A DNA stretch of 23,947 nt from an uncultured Clostridia bacterium (GTDB taxonomy: Bacteria > Bacillota > Clostridia > Oscillospirales > Acutalibacteraceae), in NCBI GenBank assembly GCA_945221685.1, contig CALYNN010000003.1:1-23947 (forward strand), read 5' to 3'. The position numbers were made by a program, and so were the translations under genes. Each line of letters begins with the position of its first letter. Position 1 is the stretch's first letter. Positions 1 through 8,422 of this stretch are shown one piece after another. The notes beneath the pieces were generated by a model. That model had not been told where the DNA came from. It was given only the letters and a program-made list of their open reading frames with translations, and made no database searches.

Positions 1-395
1 AAACCTATGAGGATTTCAAGGAAACCCTATCCCTTGTTGAGGAGGTAAAGGCAACCTCGCTGTTTACCTTTATCTATTCTCCCCGAAAGGGAACACCTGC
101 CGCCGAAATGCCCGACCCCATTCCTGCTGAGGAAAAGTCGCGGTGGTTTAAGGAGCTTACGGATTTGCAGGAAAAAATCAGCGCCGAGCAAATGGCTTTG
201 CATAAGGATAAAATCTACAAGTGCTATGTCTATGGCAAGGGTAAGCTTGATGATAATTATGTTGCCGCCAGAAACGACGGTAATTTGATTATAGAGTTTG
301 AAGGGGACGAAAGCCTTATCGGTACCTTTCAAAATATTAAAGTAATCGAACCTCTGACCTTTGTGATGAGGGGAGAATTAGTAAAGGAGAAATAA
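1..395 (+). CDS. miaB: MiaB, tRNA-2-methylthio-N6-dimethylallyladenosine synthase (C-terminal part, 5' truncated)
   Basis: This is the last ~130 codons of a radical-SAM methylthiotransferase. The gene enters the window already open (codons in phase with position 3) and stops at 393-395. MiaB adds the 2-methylthio group to i6A37 of tRNAs reading UNN codons, using a radical-SAM 4Fe-4S cluster and an auxiliary cluster. Both cluster sites lie upstream of the window. What remains is the end of the radical-SAM barrel, with FTFIYSPRKGTPAA, which matches the family signature FxYSxRxGTxA. A TRAM RNA-binding domain follows over the last ~65 residues (from about YKCYVYGKG to RGELV). miaA, which makes the i6A substrate, lies downstream in the same gene run. 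The order miaB-ymcA-mutS-mutL matches Bacillus, which supports MiaB over the related MtaB or RimO. An ATG at 108 in the same frame is internal and not the start. Confidence 0.93.
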   Translation, partial: TYEDFKETLSLVEEVKATSLFTFIYSPRKGTPAAEMPDPIPAEEKSRWFKELTDLQEKISAEQMALHKDKIYKCYVYGKGKLDDNYVAARNDGNLIIEFEGDESLIGTFQNIKVIEPLTFVMRGELVKEK

Positions 396-396
396 A

Positions 397-807
397 ATGA
401 GTATTGAATCGGCACTCAGAGAATTAGGCAAGGAAATTCAGAAGGACGAGCGTTTTGCCGCACTTCAGGCTGCCGCCGCCGCAAACGACGGTGACGAAAA
501 GCTCCAGCAGCAGATGCAGGAAATGCAGCTTCTTTCACTGAAATATCAGCAGGAGGCTGAAAAGGGCAAGGAAGCTTCTCAGGAAAGAATTGCACAGCTT
601 CAAGAGGATTACCAAAAGCTCTACGGCGAAATTATGGAGGGTGAGAATATGCAAAAGTATTCTGCCGCCGCCGCCGATATGGAGGAGCTTGCAAAGTATA
701 TCAGCGGTATGATTGGTCTTTTCTTTGACGGTCAGGACGCTGAAACCTGTCAGTTACCCGAGGAGGGCTGCACCCACGATTGCTGCACCTGCGGAGGCTG
801 TCACTGA
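397..807 (+). CDS. YlbF/YmcA-family protein with cysteine-rich tail
   Basis: A 136-residue, mostly alpha-helical protein of the YlbF/YmcA (formerly DUF964) family. It starts 1 nt after miaB, with AAGGAG (about 384-389) ahead of ATG 397. Residues ~1-110 are Gln/Glu/Ala-rich helices typical of the family. The C-terminus has six cysteines in 18 residues (C118, C125, C129, C130, C132, C135) ending CTCGGCH. In B. subtilis, YmcA is encoded directly after miaB (ymcB) and just upstream of mutS. It joins YlbF and YaaT in the Y-complex, which carries 4Fe-4S clusters and helps RNase Y mature mRNAs. Position and cysteines therefore suggest the YmcA equivalent, but family-level sequence does not separate YmcA from YlbF. 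A role in RNA processing and cluster binding by the tail is inferred. The genes for the partner proteins are not in the window. Confidence 0.82.
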   Translation: MSIESALRELGKEIQKDERFAALQAAAAANDGDEKLQQQMQEMQLLSLKYQQEAEKGKEASQERIAQLQEDYQKLYGEIMEGENMQKYSAAAADMEELAKYISGMIGLFFDGQDAETCQLPEEGCTHDCCTCGGCH

Positions 808-825
808 TAAAAAGATTATTGTGTC

Positions 826-865
826 GGCAGAGTCCTTGCAGATATTCGTCTGCTTTGACTCTGTC
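826..865 (+). other. Intercistronic stem-loop upstream of mutS
   Basis: The 102-nt gap between the YlbF/YmcA gene and mutS contains a two-part hairpin. The outer stem is CAGAGTC (828-834) with GACTCTG (857-863), extended by a GG/TC pair. An inner stem GCAGA/TCTGC closes a TATTCG loop. No T-tract follows, so it is a poor intrinsic terminator. It may be an mRNA processing or stability element. No good sigma-A promoter was found in this gap. The mutS ribosome binding site (AAGGAGGAG, about 896-904) lies downstream of it. Confidence 0.45.
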
Positions 866-909
866 CTGCATAATAGCCTTTTGAAAGTATAAAAGAAGGA
901 GGAGAACAT

Positions 910-3549
910 ATGGCAAAGAACGACGGAAAGCTTTCACCGATGATGCTCCAATATTTTGATATAAAAAGCCGCTACGGCGATACCATACTGTTTTTCCGCC
1001 TCGGTGATTTTTATGAGATGTTTTTTGAGGACGCTAAAATCGCCTCAAAGGAGCTTGACCTTGTGCTGACCGGCAGAGACTGCGGTCAGGGAGAAAAGGC
1101 GCCCATGTGCGGCGTTCCCTTTCACAGCGCCGACAGCTACATAGCCAAGCTTGTTTCAAGGGGATACAAGGTTGCCATCTGCGAGCAGATGGAGGACCCT
1201 GCAACGGTTAAGGGCCTTGTCAAAAGAGATGTCATAAGAATCATAACCCCCGGCACCGTAATCGAGGGCAATATGCTTGACGACGGAACAAACAATTATC
1301 TTTGCTCCGTGTACTACGGCTCAAAGGAAGCAGGCATTTGCTTTGCCGATGTATCTACGGGAGAATTTCATATTACCAAGCTTATTGGTGATGATATAGA
1401 GAATAAGCTCGCAAATCAGCTTTCAACCTATTCTCCCAAGGAGCTGATTATCAACTCCGCGGCCCTCGACCTTAAAAACCTTGAAGCCTTTGCAAAAAGA
1501 ATAGGCGCAAAAGTAGAGGTGCTTGACGATGAGTGCTTCGATTTTGAAAGCTGCTCACAGCTTATAATCGAAACCCTCAAAAGAGATGAAATATCAGCGC
1601 TCGATATAGGCAAAAGCAAAAGCGCCGTTTCTGCCCTCGGAGCAGTTATAGGCTATCTTAAGGATACGCAGAAAAAGGATGAAATCGAGCCGCCGTCGGA
1701 AATTGATTATTATGACGACGCCCAGTATATGAAGCTTGACATAAGCGCAAGAAGAAATCTTGAGCTTACAAAATCAATGATGACAGGCGATAAAAAGCAC
1801 TCGCTTTTGTGGGTTATTGATAAAACGAAAACCGCAATGGGAAAGCGTATGATTAAGTCCTGGCTTGAAAGGCCGCTTATGTCTATTCCCAAAATCATAA
1901 AAAGGCAAAACGCCGTGGCACAGCTTACCGATAATCCTATGATGCGCGACAGCGTTAGGGAAGCTCTTACGGGAGTAAACGATATTGAGCGTCTTATGAC
2001 AAGAGTTGTTTACGGCACCGCAAATGCAAAGGAGCTTAAATCACTGCAATACACAATCGAAAGGCTGCCGCAGCTTAAGGAAGCGATAAAGAACGCCGAC
2101 ACGGCTTTGCTTAAGGAAATATATTCTTCAATAGACTTATTGCAGGATATTCACGGCCTTATTGAAAGCTCAATAGTTGATGAGCCTCCCTTTTCCTTGC
2201 GAGAGGGCGGAATGATAAAAGAGGGATATAACGAGGAAATAGACTCGCTTAAAGCCATAATGAACGACGGCGCAGGAGTTATTGCTTCCATTGAAAATGA
2301 GCAGAGAGAGCTGACGGGTATTCCAAAGCTTCGCGTAGGCTACAACAGAGTTTTCGGCTACTATATCGAGGTTACCAATTCCTACAGGGATTTGGTTCCC
2401 GAAACCTACATAAGAAAGCAAACCCTTGCCAACTGCGAAAGATATATTACCCAGGAGCTGAAGGAGCTTGAAGGGAAAATTATCGGTGCTAAGGATAGAT
2501 GCATTGCTCTTGAATATGAGGTTTTCTGCCAAGTAAGAAAGCAGATTGCCGACTGTCTTGAAAGACTTCAGTCAACGGCAAAGGCTACCGCAGTGCTTGA
2601 TGTTCTTTCGTCACTTGCTCAAACCGCATCCGAAAACAATTATTGCTGCCCCGCAATTTCCAACGACGGAGTAATTGAAATCAAAGAGGGCAGGCACCCT
2701 GTTGTTGAGACCTTGCTTGAAGACGCACCCTTTGTTTCAAACGATACTCTGCTTGATACAGGCGAAAATCGCTGTTCAATTATTACCGGTCCTAATATGG
2801 CAGGTAAATCAACATATATGCGCCAGATTGCTTTAATTACTCTTTTGGCGCAGATAGGCTCCTTTGTTCCTGCAAAGAGCGCAAAAATAGGAATAGTTGA
2901 CGCTATATTTACAAGAGTCGGCGCCAGCGACGATTTGGCAACGGGTCAGTCAACCTTTATGGTAGAAATGAACGAGGTTGCCGAAATACTTAAAAACGCA
3001 ACAAGCTCCTCGCTTATCATTCTTGATGAAATCGGCAGAGGTACATCTACCTTTGACGGTATGAGTATTGCAAGGGCAGTGCTTGAATTTGTCTGCAAAA
3101 AAAGCAGCTTAGGTGCAAAGGCTCTCTTTGCCACCCATTACCACGAGCTTACCGCTATGGAGGGAATGATAGACGGAGTAAAGAATTATTCAATAGCCGT
3201 AAAAAAACGCGGCGACGATATTACCTTCCTGCGCAGAATAGTTCGCGGCGGTGCAGACCAAAGCTTCGGTATCGAGGTTGCAAAGCTTGCAGGAGTGCCC
3301 GACGCTGTTGTTAGGCGAGCAAAGGTTATTCTTAAGGACCTTGAAAAGAATGCGGTTGAAATAGAATTTAAGGCAGACGATTGTATTATTGAAGAGGAAA
3401 CCGACGAGGAAATTCAGTATAACTTTACCGCTAACGGCAGGCAGGAATTAATTGAAATTTTAAAAACCGTTGATGTTAACACATTAACTCCCATTGAAGC
3501 TATGCAGACTCTTTATGATTTAAAGAAAAAGGCGCAGGAGCTTTCATAA
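910..3549 (+). CDS. mutS: DNA mismatch repair protein MutS
   Basis: An 879-residue MutS1, the usual length. It scans DNA as a dimer, recognises mispairs and small loops, and recruits MutL using ATP. The N-terminal mismatch-binding domain has the Phe-x-Glu wedge in GDFYEMF (F34, E36). Connector, core/lever and clamp domains follow over residues ~130-560. The ABC-type ATPase has Walker A GPNMAGKST at 627-635, Walker B LIILDEIGRGTS with D706/E707, and the downstream FATHYHEL element. The C-terminus ends in a helical dimer tail. ATG 910 follows a very strong AAGGAGGAG site. mutL starts 35 nt downstream, the standard mutSL pair. Nothing is missing or altered in the motifs. Confidence 0.98.
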   Translation: MAKNDGKLSPMMLQYFDIKSRYGDTILFFRLGDFYEMFFEDAKIASKELDLVLTGRDCGQGEKAPMCGVPFHSADSYIAKLVSRGYKVAICEQMEDPATVKGLVKRDVIRIITPGTVIEGNMLDDGTNNYLCSVYYGSKEAGICFADVSTGEFHITKLIGDDIENKLANQLSTYSPKELIINSAALDLKNLEAFAKRIGAKVEVLDDECFDFESCSQLIIETLKRDEISALDIGKSKSAVSALGAVIGYLKDTQKKDEIEPPSEIDYYDDAQYMKLDISARRNLELTKSMMTGDKKHSLLWVIDKTKTAMGKRMIKSWLERPLMSIPKIIKRQNAVAQLTDNPMMRDSVREALTGVNDIERLMTRVVYGTANAKELKSLQYTIERLPQLKEAIKNADTALLKEIYSSIDLLQDIHGLIESSIVDEPPFSLREGGMIKEGYNEEIDSLKAIMNDGAGVIASIENEQRELTGIPKLRVGYNRVFGYYIEVTNSYRDLVPETYIRKQTLANCERYITQELKELEGKIIGAKDRCIALEYEVFCQVRKQIADCLERLQSTAKATAVLDVLSSLAQTASENNYCCPAISNDGVIEIKEGRHPVVETLLEDAPFVSNDTLLDTGENRCSIITGPNMAGKSTYMRQIALITLLAQIGSFVPAKSAKIGIVDAIFTRVGASDDLATGQSTFMVEMNEVAEILKNATSSSLIILDEIGRGTSTFDGMSIARAVLEFVCKKSSLGAKALFATHYHELTAMEGMIDGVKNYSIAVKKRGDDITFLRRIVRGGADQSFGIEVAKLAGVPDAVVRRAKVILKDLEKNAVEIEFKADDCIIEEETDEEIQYNFTANGRQELIEILKTVDVNTLTPIEAMQTLYDLKKKAQELS

Positions 3550-3584
3550 AAATTATGCGATAAAAAACGAAGGGAGGTTTTTCA

Positions 3585-5465
3585 ATGCCCGAAATAAATA
3601 TTTTACCAAAGGAAATATACCAGCTTATTGCGGCAGGCGAGGTTGTTGAAAGACCCTCCTCAATCGTTAAGGAAATGGTGGAAAATTCCGTTGACGCAAA
3701 GGCTAAAAACATTACCGTTGAAATAAGAAACGGAGGCTCCACCTATATTCGTATAACTGACGACGGCTGCGGAATTGAACGCAGTCAGGTAAAAAAGGTT
3801 TTTATTCCCCATGCTACAAGCAAAATCGCTCAAAAGGAGGATTTAAACGCTATATCCACCTTGGGCTTTAGGGGAGAGGCTATGGCTTCCATTGCCGCCG
3901 TGTCAAAGGTTGAGCTTTTAACAAGAGGCGAAAACGAAAACACAGGCACGAGAATTGAGCTTGCAGGCGGCGAGGAAATATATTTTGACGAGGCAGGATG
4001 TCCCAAGGGTACAACAATAGTTGTAAGAGATATTTTTTACAACACCCCTGCACGAATGAAATTCCTAAAAAAAGATGTTACCGAGGGCAACGCCGTTTCG
4101 GGAGTAATTGACCGAATGGCAATATCTCATCCCGAAATATCCTTTAGATTTATTCGCGACGGAAAGCAGACCTTGGTTACCTCCGGCAACGGAAATTTGC
4201 AGTCGGCAATTTATTCAGTGTTCGGCAAAGAGGTTTCCGACGGACTTACTCAGGTGGATTACACCTACGAAAATATGCGCGTAAGCGGCTTCGTTTCAAA
4301 GCCTACCGCTTCAAGAAAAAGCAGGGCAATGCAGTTTTTCTTTATTAACGGAAGGCTTGTTAAGTCGGCAACTGCTATGGCGGCAGTAGAGCAGGCATAT
4401 AAGAATTCCATTATGGCAGGCAGATTTCCAATGTGCGTGCTTAATGTTGAGATTAATCCGCAGCTTGTAGATGTTAATGTGCACCCTGCAAAAATTGAGG
4501 TGCGCTTTGCAAACGAAAAGCCTGTTTTCAATCTGATTTATTACGGTGTAAAAACTGCCGTTGATAACGACAGAACGGTTAAAGAGGCTGATTTTTCTCC
4601 AAAACTCGAAGATATATATACTGCTCCTCCGGCTAAAGACAGTCGTGAGTACAGCACTAAGCTGAGCTTTTTCAAAAAGAAAGAGGAGCCTCCCGTTCAG
4701 CAGGTGTTTAAAACGGCGCCTAACAGTGATTTTTGGCAATTCAAGGCTCCGCCCCCGTCTTACGATAACGATGCAGGCGAGGAGCCATATGTTCCTAAAG
4801 CAAGCGACAAGACTGCCGAAGCAGAAAAGGAAAGCGATAATATTAAGGAGCCTGAAGCAGCATGTGAAAATTCTGTATGCGACGAAGGCGAGGAAAAGGG
4901 CGTAAGCTTTCGCCTTGTAGGCGAAGCCTTTAAGACATATATTATTGCGGAAATAGAAAACGAGCTTTATTTTATTGATAAGCACGCGGCTCACGAGCGT
5001 ATGAATTACGAAAGGCTTAAGGCACAGGAGCAGGTTGAGGTACAGATGCTTCTTTCTCCCGAAGCCGTAAATCTTTCAAAGGATGAATTCAACGCCGTAG
5101 CGGAAAACAGAGAGCTTCTTGAACAGTGCGGCTTTGAGGTGGATGAGTTCGGCGAAAGCGCAGTTATAGTCAGAGCAGTACCCTCTCTTACCGCCGGCTG
5201 TGATGTAAAGGATTTAATAACCGAAATTGCTCAAAAGCTATTGGAGCATAAAACAGATATAACACCTGATAAAATCGACTGGATTTATCATTCCGCCTCC
5301 TGCCGCGGTGCAGTTAAGGCGGGGGATTTTACCTCCGTCGAGGAGCAAAGGCTTTTTGTGGAAAAGCTGCTTTCTATGCCGCAAATAAGATTTTGCCCCC
5401 ACGGCAGACCGGTGTTTATTAAAATTTCCAAATACGATATAGAAAAGCAGTTCGGCAGGGTGTAG
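3585..5465 (+). CDS. mutL: DNA mismatch repair endonuclease MutL
   Basis: A 626-residue MutL that couples MutS mismatch recognition to strand nicking and excision. The N-terminal GHKL ATPase shows VKEMVENSVDAKA (catalytic E30, Mg-binding N34), DDGCGI (59-64), HATSK (76-80) and GFRGEA (94-99). A low-complexity, charged linker runs over about residues 335-440. The C-terminal dimerisation/nuclease domain carries DKHAAHERMNYE (465-476), which fits the metal-binding endonuclease motif D-x-H-A-x2-E-x4-E, and CPHGRPV near the end. It is therefore predicted to be a nicking MutL, as in Gram-positive bacteria lacking MutH, rather than the E. coli type. GGAGG before ATG 3585 is a good ribosome binding site. 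miaA starts 3 nt after the stop codon, so the two are probably translationally linked. Confidence 0.98.
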   Translation: MPEINILPKEIYQLIAAGEVVERPSSIVKEMVENSVDAKAKNITVEIRNGGSTYIRITDDGCGIERSQVKKVFIPHATSKIAQKEDLNAISTLGFRGEAMASIAAVSKVELLTRGENENTGTRIELAGGEEIYFDEAGCPKGTTIVVRDIFYNTPARMKFLKKDVTEGNAVSGVIDRMAISHPEISFRFIRDGKQTLVTSGNGNLQSAIYSVFGKEVSDGLTQVDYTYENMRVSGFVSKPTASRKSRAMQFFFINGRLVKSATAMAAVEQAYKNSIMAGRFPMCVLNVEINPQLVDVNVHPAKIEVRFANEKPVFNLIYYGVKTAVDNDRTVKEADFSPKLEDIYTAPPAKDSREYSTKLSFFKKKEEPPVQQVFKTAPNSDFWQFKAPPPSYDNDAGEEPYVPKASDKTAEAEKESDNIKEPEAACENSVCDEGEEKGVSFRLVGEAFKTYIIAEIENELYFIDKHAAHERMNYERLKAQEQVEVQMLLSPEAVNLSKDEFNAVAENRELLEQCGFEVDEFGESAVIVRAVPSLTAGCDVKDLITEIAQKLLEHKTDITPDKIDWIYHSASCRGAVKAGDFTSVEEQRLFVEKLLSMPQIRFCPHGRPVFIKISKYDIEKQFGRV

Positions 5466-5468
5466 CGT

Positions 5469-6395
5469 ATGAGAGCAAACGGTAAAAAAATAATCGTTGT
5501 TGCAGGCCCTACCGCTTCCGGCAAAACCGCTTTGGGAATAGAAATTGCAAAGGCTGTGGACGGAGAAATAATATGTGCCGATTCAATGCAGGTGTATAAG
5601 AATATGCCTATTGCCACCGCCGCGCCAACGGCTGACGAAAGGGCGCAGGTGCCCCATCATTTGTGCGAATTCCTTTCGCCTGACGAAAGCTTTTCCGTGG
5701 CAAGGTGGTGTGCCCTTGCAAGAAAAGAAATCGACGAAATCATCGGCAGGGGAAGGGTTCCCGTTATTGTTGGAGGAACAGGACTTTTTATTGACAGCCT
5801 TGTGGATAATATCCTTTTTGAAGAAGCTGAAACAGACGAAGTTCTTCGCAGCTCTCTTATGGAAAAGGATACAGACGAGCTTTACGCAGAGCTTATGAAG
5901 GTTGATTCACAGGCGGCTGAAAATATTCATAAGAATAACAAAAAGCGTGTTGTAAGAGCTCTTGAGCTATATTATTCGGGAGTGGGTAAAACACAGCAAA
6001 ACATAAATTCCAAAAGAGAAAAATCGCCTTATAACGCTCTTTACTTTGTGCTGGCGTATAAAGACCGTCAAAAGCTTTACGACAGGATTAATCAGCGTGC
6101 AGAGCTTATGGTCAGTCAGGGACTTGTTGAAGAAGCAAGAAAAAATCTCGGCACTCTTTCAGCTACTGCAAGGCAGGCTATCGGTCACAAGGAGCTTGCG
6201 CCGTATATAAACGGCGAGGCAGACCTTGAAAGCGCTGTTGAAAATCTTAAAAGAGAAACACGAAGATATGCGAAAAGGCAAATTACCTGGTTTAAAAGAA
6301 GAGAGTCCGCCTGCGTTTTAACCGTTGATGAAACGGGCTTTGATAACGCGGTGCAAACAGCAATTAAAATCAGTGAGGACTTTTTAAATGGCTGA
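5469..6395 (+). CDS. miaA: MiaA, tRNA dimethylallyltransferase
   Basis: A 308-residue enzyme that transfers the dimethylallyl group from DMAPP to N6 of A37 in tRNAs reading UNN codons. The product is the substrate of MiaB, encoded at the left end of the window. Visible motifs are the P-loop GPTASGKT (13-20), the DSMQVYKNMPIATA segment that replaces the usual DSxQVYxxxxIGTAKP, PHHLCEF, and VGGTGLFIDSL. The tRNA-binding C-terminal part has TARQAIGHKEL and RRYAKRQITWFKRR, close to the family signature RRYAKRQxTWFR. It starts 3 nt after mutL. Its last 8 nt overlap the next gene, which favours coupled translation. No hfq follows, unlike in B. subtilis. Confidence 0.97.
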   Translation: MRANGKKIIVVAGPTASGKTALGIEIAKAVDGEIICADSMQVYKNMPIATAAPTADERAQVPHHLCEFLSPDESFSVARWCALARKEIDEIIGRGRVPVIVGGTGLFIDSLVDNILFEEAETDEVLRSSLMEKDTDELYAELMKVDSQAAENIHKNNKKRVVRALELYYSGVGKTQQNINSKREKSPYNALYFVLAYKDRQKLYDRINQRAELMVSQGLVEEARKNLGTLSATARQAIGHKELAPYINGEADLESAVENLKRETRRYAKRQITWFKRRESACVLTVDETGFDNAVQTAIKISEDFLNG

Positions 6396-7698
6396 AAAGA
6401 AAAAGGTTAAAAAGAAAATATCTGCTGATACGGTGCTGATTTTTGCGGCATTGGCAGTAATTGCCGTATATGTTTTTTCTCATATTTATTCGGCAACAAA
6501 TATCAGCCTTGAAACCGTAACTGCCGAGGAAGCTACTGTTTATGAAACGGTGGAGGCAAAGGCTCTTGTTGTGCGAAGCGAAAAGCAGCTTGACGGCAAA
6601 ACCGACAGTCTTACGGTTCCGTGCATTGAGGACGGAGAAAAGGTGGGTGTAAACGGCAATATAGCCATGACCTTTTCGTCAGAGGCAAGCGCCGAGGATT
6701 ATTCAAGGCTTAAGGTTTTGCAGAGTAAGCTTTATTATTACGATGAGCTGCAAAGCAGAAGCTCTGTTTCGGTAACCGATGTTGCAACTCTTGAAAAAGA
6801 TACTATTAACGATATTAACAACTATATTCGGGCAGTAAGCAAGGGCGATATAAGCGACCTGTCCGATTATGCCGACGAAATAAATGACAAGCTTATTAGG
6901 CGTAAAATGCTTGTGGGCGAGGAGGTGGATTTTTCACAGATTACCGACCAACTCAGGCAGCAGATAAACAGCATTAACGCAGATACGGCAAAGCCGAAAA
7001 GCTATATTACCTCGTCGGAGGCAGGAGTCTTCTCCTCTTATTCCGACGGACTTGAAGCGGCTTTTGATTATGACAGCATTGTAAATATCGACGCGGATAC
7101 GCTTAACAGCTATATAGAAAAGGCTGAAGGCAACGAATACGACGGTGATACGCTTGGTAAGCTGATTGATAAGTACAAATGGTATATGTGCTGCGTGATT
7201 GACGCAGATGATACTGCCGAAATAGTAAACGGTCAATCCCTTGAGATTGCCTTTAAAGACAGAGATGAGATTATTACCTGCACGGTGGTATGCGGAGCCG
7301 ATCCTGATTTAGGTGCCGAGCAAACCGTTTTGATTCTTGAAAGTAACGAAATGAACGGTGCTATAGCGGCTATGAGGGTTGAGGATATTGAAATTCGCAC
7401 TGCCTCATACACAGGCTTTAAGCTTCCTACCAAGGCAATTCATCTTGATGATGACGGAAGAAAATGCGTTTATGCCCTTATTGAAGGTAAGGCTAAAATG
7501 CGCCACGGCGAAATTATTTATACAACAAATGATTATGTTATTATGACAGACGGTCAGGAAAGAAGAAAAATTGAGGAGGCAAAGCCGGAAGAGGAAAAGG
7601 ACCCCAATTATATTCCTGTTACCGACCCGATTAAATATTACGACCAAATAATTACGAAAGGAAAGGATTTGCATGACGGAAAAGATTATTCCGAATAA
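6388..7698 (+). CDS. HlyD-like membrane-anchored protein, function unknown
   Basis: A 436-residue protein starting inside the end of miaA (8-nt overlap). It has a short, very basic N-terminus (KKKVKKK), one hydrophobic segment at ~14-33 and a long exported part, so a single-pass anchor with an outside C-terminus is expected. Features resemble periplasmic-adaptor (HlyD/MFP) proteins. After the anchor is a half-lipoyl-like stretch with VPCIEDGEKVGVNG, then a helical, coiled-coil-prone middle (~105-260). A beta-rich C-terminal part includes GFKLPTKAIHLDDDGRKCVY, like the adaptor membrane-proximal domain. The tail is charged and Pro/Lys/Glu-rich. No ABC transporter or other efflux partner is encoded nearby. 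Its neighbours are tRNA/repair and cell-division genes, so a role in the envelope or divisome is possible but unproven. The fold assignment is from pattern only. Confidence 0.65.
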   Translation: MAEKKKVKKKISADTVLIFAALAVIAVYVFSHIYSATNISLETVTAEEATVYETVEAKALVVRSEKQLDGKTDSLTVPCIEDGEKVGVNGNIAMTFSSEASAEDYSRLKVLQSKLYYYDELQSRSSVSVTDVATLEKDTINDINNYIRAVSKGDISDLSDYADEINDKLIRRKMLVGEEVDFSQITDQLRQQINSINADTAKPKSYITSSEAGVFSSYSDGLEAAFDYDSIVNIDADTLNSYIEKAEGNEYDGDTLGKLIDKYKWYMCCVIDADDTAEIVNGQSLEIAFKDRDEIITCTVVCGADPDLGAEQTVLILESNEMNGAIAAMRVEDIEIRTASYTGFKLPTKAIHLDDDGRKCVYALIEGKAKMRHGEIIYTTNDYVIMTDGQERRKIEEAKPEEEKDPNYIPVTDPIKYYDQIITKGKDLHDGKDYSE

Positions 7699-8404
7699 GG
7701 AAAGACTGAAAAGCATTGAAGATAATTTTAAGGCAATTAACGAAAGAATTGCAAATGCGGCGGCTGCGGCAAACCGTAATGTGCAGGATGTTCGGCTGAT
7801 GGCGGTAACAAAAACCGTTGAAAGCGTGTATATTAACCACGCAATCGGATTGGGTGCAAATCTTATCGGTGAAAATCGAGTTCAGGAATATCTCGGCAAA
7901 AAGGACGAGCTGATGCTTGACGGAGTTGAAAGGCATCTTATCGGTCACCTGCAAACCAACAAGGTAAAGCAGATTGTGGGCGAGGTGGATATGATAGAAT
8001 CGGTTGATTCCGTTAAGCTTGCAAAGGAAATAAGCCGAGTTTCTGCAATAAAGGGATTAACCACAAATATACTTGTAGAGGTTAATGTGGGCAAGGAGGC
8101 TTCAAAAAGCGGAATTTATGCCGAGGAGCTTGAGGAGCTGTTGATTGAAATATCCCAAATGGAAAACATAAAAATAAAAGGCTTAATGACTATTCCGCCT
8201 ATATGCGAAAGTCAGGCAGAGGCAGGCAGATATTTTGAAGCCATGCACAGAGCCTTTGCAGATATAAAGGATAAAAGGCTTCCAAATATTGATATGGATA
8301 TTCTGTCTATGGGAATGAGCGGCGATTTTGAAGAGGCAGTAAAACACGGTTCAAATATAGTTCGTGTCGGATCCGCCATCTTCGGCGCAAGAAAATATTT
8401 TTAG
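7673..8404 (+). CDS. YggS/YlmE-family PLP homeostasis protein
   Basis: A 243-residue PLP-binding, alanine-racemase-like TIM-barrel protein (YggS, PROSC, YlmE family). It controls free pyridoxal phosphate and amino/keto-acid balance, and no enzymatic reaction is established. The PLP lysine is K47 in RLMAVTKTVES. Other family marks are IGENRVQEYLGK, RHLIGHLQTNK, LVEVNVGKEASKSG, GLMTIPP, and LSMGMSGDFEEAVKHGSNIVRVGSAIFG, which binds the phosphate. ATG 7673 lies inside the HlyD-like gene (26-nt overlap) and follows AAAGGAAAGGA. As in B. subtilis (ylmE), it sits just upstream of sepF. Length and motifs are normal. Confidence 0.95.
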   Translation: MTEKIIPNKERLKSIEDNFKAINERIANAAAAANRNVQDVRLMAVTKTVESVYINHAIGLGANLIGENRVQEYLGKKDELMLDGVERHLIGHLQTNKVKQIVGEVDMIESVDSVKLAKEISRVSAIKGLTTNILVEVNVGKEASKSGIYAEELEELLIEISQMENIKIKGLMTIPPICESQAEAGRYFEAMHRAFADIKDKRLPNIDMDILSMGMSGDFEEAVKHGSNIVRVGSAIFGARKYF

Positions 8405-8422
8405 CAGAAAGGGAGAGAGAGT

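Noticed and set aside
4311..4994. 227-codon open frame antisense to mutL
   Set aside because: It lies wholly inside mutL, on the opposite strand, without a promoter or ribosome binding site. Long antisense frames are common here owing to codon bias.
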